DNA from: Chara braunii
Taxonomy: Eukaryota > Streptophyta > Charophyceae > Charales > Characeae
Direction of reading: 5' to 3'
Length of the DNA: 29,458 bases
Assembly (NCBI GenBank): GCA_003427395.1
Contig: BFEA01000282.1
Span: 1,805,052-1,834,509 of the forward strand
Position numbers and translations under genes: made by a program. This document shows, one piece after another, positions 19,226-28,254 of this stretch (positions are counted from its first letter, which is position 1; each line of letters begins with the position of its first letter). The notes under the pieces were generated by a model. The model did not search any database and was not told the origin of the DNA. It worked only from the letters and a program-made list of their open reading frames with translations.

Positions 19226-19514
19226 CTGGGACACTCTCGGTGCCTTGCTCCCCCTGATCGGTATTGGTAGGGTCTGTAGCCAACATGGATGTGTGTGTGA
19301 ATTTTGGTTGTATGTAGTGTGTGGGAAAACATTGTCCTTACACACTGTTGTTACTCAATGGGGGCGGGCGAAGTGGATGGAGGCGTAGCTACCGGCAAAA
19401 TGCTGAGTCTTTCTGTTAGCCTGCCCCCCTACAAGCGTCCCACCCTACTCCCTGACCACCGCCAATTAGGGCGGGGAACAACACGCATCCCCTTGATTGT
19501 GAGACGTACCTATG
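19226..19514. other. non-coding flank of element 2
   Basis: No coding or structural signal is seen beyond possible SINE body. The bases before the LTR (CTATG) are candidate target duplication, but the matching flank lies outside the window. Confidence 0.4.
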
Positions 19515-20249
19515 TGTTACATGCTGAGAGCCTACACACGGGCCCCTCACGGGACCCGAGGTTGGAATAGGGCCCCCAGGTCGCGTCACCGCAACCTGAA
19601 GGCCCTATGGCATTTTTTACTTGGGCCTGCATCAGAAAAACGCCAGCTTTAGATTATTTTTATATTTGATTTATTGCTGCTGTTTTTCTAACGTGTGTGC
19701 TGTTGTCCGTTTGTGGCCAGGTACACGTTCTTGGGCCAGGGCCAGATTCAGGCCCAGAGGCTGAGCCTCTAAAGAAACGTTTGGACCTTTTTTTGGTTTT
19801 GGACAGATTTTGGACCATTCGGACCTGGACCGACGTTCAGGCCCGATGCATTCGCACAGGCCCTGAATCGGACCAGGTACCGAACAGGTCCAGTCCTGGG
19901 CAGGGCCTGGACGTCCGGTAGGGACCCAGGCAGGCCATTTTAGGCCAAGGACTGAACCAAGTTCGAAGCCTGCGATCTGGACCGTGGATCGGATTTCGAT
20001 CTGCACGGTCCAGAACGAAGGCCGTGGACTCACTGGGTCCGGCCCAGCGCTACTTAAGCCCGGTTCTGGACAGAGGACACAAGGAGAAACCCAGCACTAC
20101 TTAAGCTGGGCCAGCGCCCAGTTCAGGATTCAGCCTGCTGCGCTATTTTGGAGACCACCGGCTGCGCTATTTTGAGGCTGCCAGCTGCGCTGTTCTTGAG
20201 CATCGTGGTGCAGCGCTGGAGGAGTCCAGCGCCGGGGAGGTTAGCGGAG

Positions 20250-20299
<50 letters not shown>

Positions 20300-20366
20300 A
20301 AGCTTACCTGTCGCGACCTACCAGCGCCATAGCTGGGCTTTTGCGGTACCTGCAGTCAGCACCCAG

Positions 20367-20510
20367 GTAAGTAGGAACAGAAAGCCCCTAGCTTTCTTCT
20401 TCTTCTTCTTCTTCTTCTTCTTCTTCTCTTCTTCTTCTCTCCTTCCTCTTCTTCTTCTACTCCTCCGGATTCTTTTTCTTCTTCTTCTTCTTCTTCTTCT
20501 TCTTCTTCAG
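20367..20510 (+). other. intron-like segment in LTR2
   Basis: The donor CCCAG/GTAAGT is a strong match to the eukaryotic consensus. It is followed by two long CTT tracts and the acceptor CTTCTTCAG. The length is 144 nt here and 156 nt in the 3' LTR copy (29132-29287), differing in CTT number. The split LTR has an equivalent at 5747-5852. Confidence 0.5.
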
Positions 20511-20663
20511 AGTAGAGATAGAGGTAACTGCAGACATTGTTTGGACACGGCATTCTGCCTTATTGGACACGACATTCAGATCGGACTTGTACTTTACATT
20601 GGGATTGAACTGTGTACGACATTCGGAGATCTCTCTCGCATGTCCTCTCCCCATGTGTGTGAG

Positions 20664-20698
20664 CGGAAGGGCAATCTTTCTTATGTCTTGCCCTTCCG
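20664..20698 (+). other. 11-bp perfect hairpin in LTR2
   Basis: CGGAAGGGCAA (20664-20674) pairs perfectly with TTGCCCTTCCG (20688-20698) across a 13-nt loop containing TTTCTT. It follows CTCCCCATGTGTGTG. The split LTR has a different stem in the same context at 15196-15231. Confidence 0.8.
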
Positions 20699-22010
20699 AA
20701 GTTTCTCTCCTGCATGTTTGTTTGTCCTCGTGTCCTTTGATTACTAAATCTTCCGCTGCGCTGTTTTCCCAACCTATGATGATGATGATGTGAATGCGTT
20801 GTTGTCGATTTCTCGTTGGTTCAGTCTTTGCATTGGGCACATTGGCATCCTGTGAATGTTGCATCTATGCTGCTGGTTGTTGCCACTTTCATCATTGCTA
20901 GATCCTAGGCTTTCGGTGTATTTCACTTCCTGATATGCTACACTATGCGTCCAGGGGTCCGCTTTATAGGCTTAGGAGTAGTAGTGGCATGCAGGTATTG
21001 AAAAGGTGATTTTGAGAGAAGAACATAGCTTAGTTTGAAATAAATAAATAGAACTACCGCCTGCAGTAGTTAATTACCTGTCTTCTGTACATAGAACCAT
21101 CATATTTTTGTTTTGGAAAACGTAAAAAACTATCACGAATATGTTGTCCAATGTCCACAGTATTACTACCATCTCGACCGGAATCGCTCAGTCATCATAG
21201 CTGTATAAGGATTAAGAAAAAGTAAAGGGGTCAGTTAGGGTCGGGCCCCACCGGTGCTATCTTTGTGCTTGGAAAGCGCGAACCTGGTCATTCACGGTCA
21301 TGTTCATGCTTCGTTAGCATGGACACAGCACCCTTGGGCCTGCCTCTTGGGTTTGGGAATGAGAAAACCAGTCAGGACACGATACACCTGGATGTGCAGA
21401 CGCCCTGCACCTGGTCTCCAAGGCAGCCAGGTGCATGACCAGACTGTCTTCGTCCTTTAAACACAGTCAATGGGCTATGTCTGGCAGTCCTGAAACCGAT
21501 TTTTAATTTGTAATTGTTAAGGGTGACTCACCCCCGACCAGGAGTTTCAGATTGAACCTGGCTGTAATTGCAGCCAAGTGCATAGAAGAATGTTGGCGTG
21601 TAATTATGCCCCCACCCCAGAGGTACATTGTGGACTGCAAATCTCATCCACATCAGCTTGGTACAAAGTGTAGTCTGTTTGTTTTTCCCTTTTAAACCAT
21701 AGGTACTTCCGAAAGTCGCAGCGGTATACAAGCTGCGACATGCTGGGATGAATGGGCCTGGGCGCTGTTCTTTTTGTTTTGTTTTGATTTGTTTTGCTTT
21801 TGTTTTTTTGGGTCCTACTCCTCATGAGACTCCCTCCCAACATTCCTGTCTTGATGTTTCTCCCTGGGGCGCCCCTACTTCCACATCCTACCACAGTGCT
21901 TACCACTCAGGATTATCACCCTCCTGCCATCTCAGTGAGGGTGACCTGACCGGACAGCAGTTGTAGGCACCAGGGTTAAGCAGGACCTCCCCTGCTNATT
22001 TTTTTTTTTC

Positions 22011-22096
22011 TTTCGAGAAATCATTTTTTTTTTCCGAGAAAGTTTTCTTTTTCCGAGAATTTTTTTTTTCGTTCCGAGAATTCTTTTTCAGAGAAA
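22011..22096. repeat. T-tract / TTCCGAGAA array
   Basis: Five units of a T-rich tract followed by (C)CGAGAA or CAGAGAA lie at about 20-nt spacing (ends near 22019, 22040, 22059, 22080 and 22095). The repeat is imperfect and of unknown function. Confidence 0.7.
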
Positions 22097-22321
22097 TTTT
22101 TCTTCTTTGTTTAATTATTAAATATTGTCTGCATTTTGACAATTTCGCGATTCTTTCGAAACTGTCCCTCTACACTTTCACTGCGTAGGTCTGCAAATTC
22201 CGTTCTTTTTTTTTCTTTTCAAAAGAAATAAATAAATAAACGGCATTTTTTTCTTTTTGCAACCTACTCGTACTCTGAGTTTGTAAAGATTCTTCTTTTT
22301 CTGATTATCTGCAGTCCGAGC

Positions 22322-22446
22322 ACCGAAGGTTCCGCCTTCTGCATCACCTTCGGTACTCCGTGGGATTGGACAGTCTCCTTTCAAATTTTCGATTTATTTT
22401 AATATTTTTTCTAAATCAATTTTTTTTTTGTTGGTTAGGAGACTGT
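22322..22446 (+). other. two leader hairpins upstream of element 2 Gag
   Basis: ACCGAAGG (22322-22329) pairs with CCTTCGGT (22347-22354). ACAGTCTCCT (22370-22379) pairs with AGGAGACTGT (22437-22446) across an AT-rich 57-nt loop, and the stem extends with a one-base bulge. They lie 175-300 nt before the Gag ATG, where packaging signals may be expected. Confidence 0.55.
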
Positions 22447-22620
22447 TCCATTTTTTTGATCTGTCCGATCTTCCCCACTTGTGTGCTGCCTGCCTACCTG
22501 TTCCTTCCCCCCCCTCCAGTCCGGATACTGGGCCAGTCCATCTGATTGGCCCACGGGTGACTCTTTAGACTTCGGGCACGACAGTGCATGCCACTGCTCA
22601 CTCGATCATAGACCAAGGCC

Positions 22621-23760
22621 ATGGACCGGAAGGCGGGAGAATCCCTCCTGGCCTATGAGGAACGCCTGGCTGCATTCATCCAGGAGGCCAACGATAGGGC
22701 CGCTGCCGCGGCCAAGGAACGTAACCGGATCGAGCAAGAAGAGGAGCGCAAGCGCCAGCAGGAGGAACAGGACCAACTTCGTCAAGAGGAGGCAGACCTG
22801 CAGGCTGCAGCTGAACACCGGTCACGCCAGCGGGAACGACTGTTCACGCGGGAGACCGTGATCGGTGATGAGACCACACATTGGGTGGAAATGGCATCTG
22901 TGGACGAGGCCTCGGAGACTGACAAAGGGCTGTCAGCCGTTGCGCAGATCTCCCACGACCTCGTGGCCACCTGCGCTCTGTAGCAGGAGGAAATCCTTCA
23001 CCTGCAGCAGACAATGGACCAGATGCTTGTACGGCTGCAGGCGTTGGAGAAACAGCCAGTTGCTGCAGCAGCCGCAGGGCCTTCCAACCTTGCCACCCGT
23101 GTTCAAGTTTTGGAGGATGACGTCAGCAACATCAAGCGTGTGCATCAGGACTTCCGGACGTCACAGCAAGCAACAAACTTGTAGTTGGAGACGCAGGTCC
23201 AGGCTGCTGCTACCGTGACGCCCGCGGCCGCATCCTCCCGACGCCCATCCAAACTGGATGACCTTCCAGCTTTCTGCGATCAGTCCAAGACGGAACCGAT
23301 TCCGTGGTGGCGCCAGTTTACTCTCAGGCTCGACATGCACCATGTCCTGAACAACGATCGACATGCGTGCTTGTACCACCGATCTGGTGGTGCATGTCAA
23401 GCATGGCTGGACAACATATTGATCAGCCACGGCGGAGCAGTGTCGGAACTACATACCAAGCTCACTTGGCAGGAGTTGACGGACGCCTGGCACAAACGAT
23501 TCCAAGTGGAGCCGTCCGACTTGCAGGCGATGGAGAAGTTAAACAAGCTCCATCAGAACTCGCTCCTCAGTCAGGACTGGATTACCGAGTTCCAAAGACT
23601 CGCCTCCACACCCGACTTGCCGCTCGCATTCCGCGGCGTCAAGCACTTGTTCATCATGCGCTCGTGCCCAGCCCTGCAAAACGCACTGACGCAGATTGCA
23701 GAGACACTCGACACGTCAGACAAGCTCTTCAGCAGCGTCACGGATCATTCTCACAAATGT
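22621..23760 (+). pseudogene. element 2 Gag, coiled coil and core
   Basis: It starts at ATG 22621 (MDRKAGESLL). An Arg/Gln/Glu-rich coiled coil (about 22681-22850) is followed by a TAG at 22981-22983 and a TAG at 23182-23184, both in phase and each one step from CAG. Then an open Gag core runs from 23185, with LDDLPAFCDQSKTEPIPWW, LTWQELTDAWHKRFQVEP and SQDWITEFQRLA. This pattern of Trp/Phe-rich helices is that of retrotransposon Gag. Near 23740 the sensible frame shifts by one base into the nucleocapsid block. In this copy no full Gag could be made. Confidence 0.85.
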
Positions 23761-24130
23761 AGAAGCCCGCAACGCCGGCCGATCTTCCGCGACATCGAGC
23801 AGCAACCAGCCCAAGCCAAAGGTGGCTTGCATTGCGGCGACTTCACCAACTTCTTCTACCGAGGCTGCAACACCAAACGAGGGTGACGTGTTGGCAGCTG
23901 CCCGGGATGGTGGCTGGCCGTGCAACAATCACGGTCGCGACAAGACGAAGACTCAGTCCACCTTTTCACCGAGCACCGGATCAGCAGTCGACGAACCTTG
24001 GCTCCAATACGGACTCTCGGCGAACTGCTACCGCACGAGACTCAAGTACCGTTATTGTCTTTCGTGCAACAACACCATCCACGATGCTGCACATTGCCCC
24101 ACCAAGGGGAAACCCCGTTCGGGAAAGTAG
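23740..24130 (+). pseudogene. element 2 nucleocapsid with intact CCHC knuckle
   Basis: This is the continuation of Gag in the next frame. A Ser/Pro/Thr-rich linker ends in YCLSCNNTIHDAAHC, an exact C-x2-C-x4-H-x4-C zinc knuckle that would bind element RNA. It ends with TAG at 24128-24130. The following protease block is in the original Gag phase, so protease sits in a different frame from the nucleocapsid. That may be natural frameshifting or damage. Confidence 0.83.
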
Positions 24131-25035
24131 GCGCCGCCGAGGGTGACTCGACACCTCCCTCGACGCCATCAGAAGCGGTTGTGCGCACGATCCCCCTTTC
24201 TTCCGAGGCATATGCGGATGTCGCAAGTCTTCCACTTTTGTTCGAAGACTTCGCTGCCCGGCTCGTTCCTTCGCTGGACGCTTCTCAAGGACAAGATACA
24301 TGTGCGGCTTTCTCACCGTCCGAGGGTTCTTTCGTCAATTCGTCTTCATTAAGGGATTCGGCAAGCGTGTTCAACGAGGAGGTCTTGGACCCGCTCAAGC
24401 CCGAGGATTTCGCTTGGGTTCCTCTCCCTACAACGGGCAGCCTTCCGGGGCCGCAAAGCGCAGCACTATACGCCCTCTTACAGGAGTATCTCTCCTTCCA
24501 TGCACCACCAACTTCGCCGACGGTAGACGAAGTCGCGGTGGGGGACATGCTTGGCTATGTTGCCAAGGTGGCCCGCGAGTTTGCCTCGCAACGGTACGAA
24601 GAAAACAACGCACCGTTGCTCTATGTCCGCATTCAAATTGGGCAAGCGGCCTACAACGCTTTGCTGGATTGCGGCGCAACTCGCAACAGTCAGTCCTTCA
24701 TGACTCAGGCTGGCCTTGGGGCACAAGTACGGAGGAAGTCACATCCGACGACGGTCGCTCTTGCCGACGAACGAAACAACTCTTAGACCGTTACATCTCG
24801 GCTGTCCCGGTGTATTTTTGCACCGCACGCATGTGAACCCGTCACTTTTGACGTATTGTACACCGACTTCGATGTCATTTTGGGGATGCCTTGGCTTTCT
24901 AGCGCGGACCACACGGTCAACTTCCATCGACACACGCTCACGATTCGTGATACTGTTGGCGCCGAGGTCCCGTGTACTATTCCTCCTCCTCGCTCCTCCA
25001 TTCGGTGCCAAGTCGTGAGTGCCAAATCTTTTTGA
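24131..25035 (+). pseudogene. element 2 protease
   Basis: An acidic, Ser-rich spacer precedes the retropepsin-like core NALLDCGATRN (Asp codon 24667-24669), where the active-site triad reads D-C-G instead of D-S/T-G. After the TAG at about 24784-24786 the sequence appears to shift frame and return, and the second conserved segment FDVILGMPWL lies at about 24864-24893 in the original phase. A TGA at 25033-25035 (one step from CGA) ends the block. The Asn-Ser junction after the core is shorter than the family's RNFIS, which suggests a small deletion. Confidence 0.78.
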
Positions 25036-25292
25036 GACACGTGCCGTTTCGAGCACATCGAAGAGATTGGTATCGCGTTTCTTCGAACCGTCCCTACGAC
25101 CGACTCATCGTCCACGGATTTGTCTTCCGACCCCCGTGTGACCCGGTTGTTAGACGAGTTCTCGGACGTTTTCGAGACTCCCTCCGGGATAGTGCCGGAC
25201 TGGCCGATCTCTCACGAGATCATACTTGAGGCCGGCGCCATGCCACCTAAGGGATGCATTTATCGCATGTTCGAGGAGGAGCTCACGGTTCT
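25036..25292 (+). pseudogene. element 2 protease-RT linker and RT start, first copy
   Basis: The phase is the same as the protease block, with RLLDEFSDVFETPSG, then [20 protein letters not shown] and [12 protein letters not shown]. This is the usual linker before the RT fingers (LLDEFSDVF, then the YRM motif). It breaks at 25293-25297, where two G, an N and two T precede a repeat of the previous 93 bp. Confidence 0.8.
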
Positions 25293-25390
25293 GGNTTCTG
25301 GCCGATCTCTCACGAGATCATACTTGAGGCCGGCGCCATGCCACCTAAGGGATGCATTTATCGCATGTTCGAGGAGGAGCTCACGGTTCT
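25200..25390. repeat. 93-bp exact duplication separated by GGNTT
   Basis: 25200-25292 and 25298-25390 are identical (offset 98). The N at 25295 lies exactly between them. The offset shifts the reading frame by two. A gap-closure error is a strong alternative to a biological duplication. Confidence 0.95.
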
Positions 25391-26221
25391 CCGTGCGCAA
25401 CTCGATGATTTACTTGACAAGGGTTGGATCCGCCCTAGCAGCTCACCTTACGGTGCGCTCTTGCTCTTCGTTCGGAAGAAAAACAAGGACCTTCGCCTTT
25501 GCATTGACTATTGACCCCTCAACGCGCAAACCATCAAGAACACGGGGCCTCTACCTCGCATTGACGATTTGCTTGAGCGTCTGGGCGGCGCTAAGTATTT
25601 TTCAAAATTGGACCTCAAGTCGGGCTATCATCAGATTTCCATCCGCCCGCAAGATCGGTACAAAACCGCGTTTAAGACGCGATATGGGCATTTTGAGTGG
25701 GTCGTTATGTCTTTTGGCCTCACCAATGCCCCGACCACCTTTCCGGCGGCCATGACCACCGAGTTTCNCGCTATGTTGGACCGATTTGTCTTGGTCNACT
25801 TAGACGACATCCTCGTCTATAGCCGAACTCTCGAGGAGCATCTCGAGCACCTTCGCCGTGTTCTAGAGACTCTTCGGTCAGCCCGGTACAAAGCCAACCG
25901 CGACAAATGTGAGTTTGTCTGGCAAGAGCTTAAATACTTGGGTCATCTTGTATCTCCGGAAGGCATTCGTCCGTTGGCGGACAAGATTCAAGCCATCCAG
26001 GAGTGGCCCGAGCCGAAGAATGTGACAGACGTCCGATCCTTCCTCGGCTTGGCCGGTTATTATCAGCGCTTCATCAAGGGTTACTCGAAGATCGCGGCCA
26101 ACCTAAGCAAGTTACAAAACGAGAAGCGGCCTTTTGACTTCAACGACGATGCGCGCCATTCTTTTGAAACACTCAAAGCGACACTTTTGTCCGCCGAGGT
26201 GTTACACATTTACGACCCACT
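25298..26221 (+). CDS. element 2 reverse transcriptase (open apart from one stop)
   Basis: RT resumes after the duplication with [20 protein letters not shown] and CIDY, then a TGA at 25512-25514 (one step from CGA), then [20 protein letters not shown]. The first catalytic Asp is in [11 protein letters not shown]. The second and third lie in a xLDD motif at 25797-25808, where the first base of the Tyr codon is an [19 protein letters not shown] and [15 protein letters not shown] mark the thumb and connection. Another N lies at 25768. The block ends at a 47-bp duplication. Apart from the stop and the N calls, the catalytic residues are retained. Confidence 0.9.
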
Positions 26222-26268
26222 AAAGCGTCACTTTTGTCCGCCGAGGTGTTACACCTTTACGACCCACT
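26175..26268. repeat. 47-bp tandem duplication between RT and RNase H
   Basis: 26175-26221 and 26222-26268 match at all but two positions. The 47-bp length shifts the frame, which explains why RT and RNase H read in different phases. Confidence 0.92.
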
Positions 26269-26655
26269 CCTAGCTACGCGTGTCACCACTGATGCATCTG
26301 GCTATGGCATTGGGGCCATCCTTGAGCAGCACGATGGCGCGAACTGGCACCCGGTCGAGTACTTTAGCAAGAAAGTGTCTCCCGTGCATTCGACGATGCA
26401 CGAAAGAAGGAGCTTCTTGCCTTCGTCCACGCCCTCAAGCGTTGGCGGCATTTCCTCCTTGGTCGGCAAGCATTCCGATGGGTAACGGATAATAATCCGT
26501 TGGTATTCTACAAGTCACAAGACACGATTAATAGTACCATTGCCCGCTGGATGACTTTCATCGACTAGTTTGACTTTTTCCCCGATCACATTCCCGAGAA
26601 GTCAAACTGTTTTGCGGACGCCCTCTCACGGCGACCGGATCTTTGCACCGCAGTC
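26222..26655 (+). pseudogene. element 2 RNase H
   Basis: It opens with TRVTTDASGYGIGAILEQHD (first catalytic Asp) and VEYFSKKVSP. A one-base shift near 26398 changes phase to KKELLAFVHALKRWRHFLLG and WVTDNNPLVFY (third catalytic residue region), then a TAG at 26566-26568 (one step from CAG) and CFADALSRRPDL. All family landmarks are present but spread over two frames. The enzyme would remove the RNA strand during copying. Confidence 0.85.
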
Positions 26656-27250
26656 TACTCTACCTTCGAGATCGACGACGACTTGCGGGAGAGTTTTATC
26701 CGCGGCTATCGAGCCGACCCCCACTTTCGCGACAAGTACGCAAATTGCTCCTCTCCAAATCCGGTGCCTTCGCATTTTCGGATCCAAGAGGGCTACTTGC
26801 TTGTGCATTCACGGGGTAAGGATCTTCTTTGTGTGCCGAGTGATTCACACTTGTGCACACGGCTTCTTGGCGAGTTTCACGATGCGGCCGCCTCCGGACA
26901 TTTTGGTGTCAACCGTACACTTGGCCGACTTCGCCAGCGGTTCTATTGGCCCGACCTTCTCAAGGACGCCACCCGCTATTGTGAGTCATGCGAAGTCTGT
27001 CGGTGTTGCAAGTCGCGCAACCATCGTCCGTTCGGCGAGCTACACCCACTACCAGTTCCCCTTGGGCGACGGGAAGCGATTGCTATGGATATCACCGGCC
27101 CTTTCCCGAAGCACAAGACCGACGTTGATGGGATCCTCACGGTCGTCGACCGCCTCACCAAGTACGCCATGTTTTTGCCTTGCCGCTATCACGCAAAGGC
27201 ACCGGAGTTAGCCGAGGTCTTATACACCGGTTGGATTCGCTCCAAGGGCT
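26656..27250 (+). CDS. element 2 integrase N-terminus and first half of core
   Basis: This is open in the RNase H phase. The zinc domain has FHDAAASGH (His pair with six residues between) and CESC (Cys pair), followed by SRNHRPFGELHPLPVP. The first catalytic Asp is in AIAMDITGPF, and VDRLTKYAMFLPC follows. The frame stays open to 27453, but after 27251 it no longer reads as integrase because of the 13-bp duplication. Confidence 0.88.
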
Positions 27251-27263
27251 CGCTCCAAGGGCT
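27238..27263. repeat. 13-bp exact tandem duplication that frameshifts integrase 2
   Basis: CGCTCCAAGGGCT occurs twice back to back. The extra 13 bp accounts for the phase change between the two halves of the integrase core. Confidence 0.93.
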
Positions 27264-28243
27264 ACCCCAAGGAGATCGTTTGCGACCGGGACACTCGCTT
27301 TCTCTCCGACTTTTGGGTCGCCCTCATCAAACGATGGGGCTCATCTTTGAAGCCGAGTTCGGCTCGCCACCCGCAAACCGATGGACAAGCGGAAAGGGCG
27401 CATCAGACCGCTCAAGTCCTTCTGCGCACTCTCATCCGTCCCGACCAGGTTGATTGGGTTGAGCGCTTGCCAGATGTTGAGTTGGCTTACAACTCATCGA
27501 TCCATCCGGCTATCGGGATGTCGTCGTTCGAGTTTGAGCATGGTTCAACCATCTCATTGTCGCTGGACGCTACTTTGCCGCGCACAGCCGAGAGCGACGA
27601 CCATCTTGCTTTCCTTCGTCGCATGCAAGAGCTCCTTGTCAAGGCACGGGATCAGATGTCAAAGACGCAAATACGGATGAGCCGTCAAGCCAACCGCAAT
27701 CGTCTCCCTTGCCCGTTCCGCGCCGGCGATCTGGTTTGGGTCTCCGCCGCGGAGTTCAGCCTTGAGCAAGACATCTCTCGCAAGCTCCTTCCCAAGTGGA
27801 TGGGGCCTTGGCGCATTCTCTCTGCAGTTGGTGATGATCCTGAGGGGCCTTCATTCCGCATCGCGGTGCCACCTCACTTGCCCGTCCACCCGGTGTTCCA
27901 CTGTTCCAAACTCGCTCCTTTTGCTTCAGCGGAGTCCAACGAGTTTCCCGGCCGACGTACGCAAGACCCTCCTTCCATGGACGGATTTCAGGAGTCTGGC
28001 TATATCATCACCGAGCGGCGCCATGGCAACAAAGAGACGGAGTTTCTACTTCACTTCTCCTACTGCAGCCACAAGGCTGACCGTTGGCTGACGCGTTCGG
28101 AACTGCAGGCCACAGCTCCCGCCGTTCTCTCACGTTATCTTAGCAAAGGGAAGACTACGCCGAGCACTCCAGCTCCTCGCCATCCTCGCTACATTCCGCC
28201 ATCGGATCGGCAGCTTCGCCCGTGCCCCGGCTCGTCTTCATAA
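27251..28243 (+). CDS. element 2 integrase core second half, GPY/F-like motif and chromodomain-like tail
   Basis: The second catalytic Asp is in IVCDRDTRF (about 27272-27298). The catalytic Glu is in HPQTDGQAER, 35 residues later, so the D,D(35)E triad is complete across the frameshift. SRKLLPKWMGPWRILSA is the GPY/F-like module (about 27779-27829), and HPVFHCSKLAPF follows. The tail SGYIITERRHGNKETEF to HKADRW is chromodomain-like (about 27995-28140), then a Pro-rich end. The stop TAA is at 28241-28243, just before the polypurine tract. An ATG-started reading begins at 27347, but the true protein would enter from upstream. Confidence 0.9.
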   Translation, partial: RSKGYPKEIVCDRDTRFLSDFWVALIKRWGSSLKPSSARHPQTDGQAERAHQTAQVLLRTLIRPDQVDWVERLPDVELAYNSSIHPAIGMSSFEFEHGSTISLSLDATLPRTAESDDHLAFLRRMQELLVKARDQMSKTQIRMSRQANRNRLPCPFRAGDLVWVSAAEFSLEQDISRKLLPKWMGPWRILSAVGDDPEGPSFRIAVPPHLPVHPVFHCSKLAPFASAESNEFPGRRTQDPPSMDGFQESGYIITERRHGNKETEFLLHFSYCSHKADRWLTRSELQATAPAVLSRYLSKGKTTPSTPAPRHPRYIPPSDRQLRPCPGSSS

Positions 28244-28254
28244 GGAGGGGGGCG
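28242..28254 (+). promoter_or_regulatory. polypurine tract of element 2
   Basis: AAGGAGGGGGGCG directly precedes the LTR start TGTTAC. It overlaps the last bases of the pol stop codon. Confidence 0.85.

Larger units (their letters stand above)
19515..20720 (+). repeat. 5' LTR of element 2 (3' edge not resolved)
   Basis: It matches 28255-29458 to the last base of the window, so it is at least 1.17 kb. Contents in order are pyrimidine- and G-rich U3 sequence with GGACC/GGTCC boxes, TACTTAAG boxes (about 20050 and 20099), a (GA)n tract, a CGGTACCTGCAG segment, an intron-like segment and a hairpin. No primer-binding site was convincingly found downstream, so the edge is approximate. Confidence 0.85.
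20721..22620 (+). other. end of LTR2 and leader of element 2, no gene
   Basis: This is 1.9 kb without a credible open frame. It includes a 9-bp stem TGCACCTGG/CCAGGTGCA at 21406-21435, a T-tract/CCGAGAA array and two hairpins near Gag. An N at 21997 sits before a long poly-T. The LTR end and primer site must lie here, but no TGG-initial match to a known tRNA 3' end stood out. Confidence 0.55.

Noticed and set aside
20148-20747. 199-codon frame in LTR2
   Set aside because: It consists of GA and CTT repeat translation joined to non-conserved sequence, and the equivalent frame is broken differently in the other LTR.
21628-21655. Primer-binding site of element 2 at TTGGTACAAAGTG
   Set aside because: It starts with TGG but does not match any tRNA 3' end I can name and is not next to a confirmed LTR edge.
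22011-22096. Heat-shock elements or STAT-type sites
   Set aside because: The spacing is TTC-N3-GAA, not the heat-shock TTC-N2-GAA arrangement, and STAT factors of the animal type are not expected here. Only the repeat itself is reported.
23920-24786. Single 288-codon protein spanning nucleocapsid and protease
   Set aside because: Before about 24130 the CCHC knuckle lies in another frame, so the first 70 codons of this frame are a shadow of the nucleocapsid.
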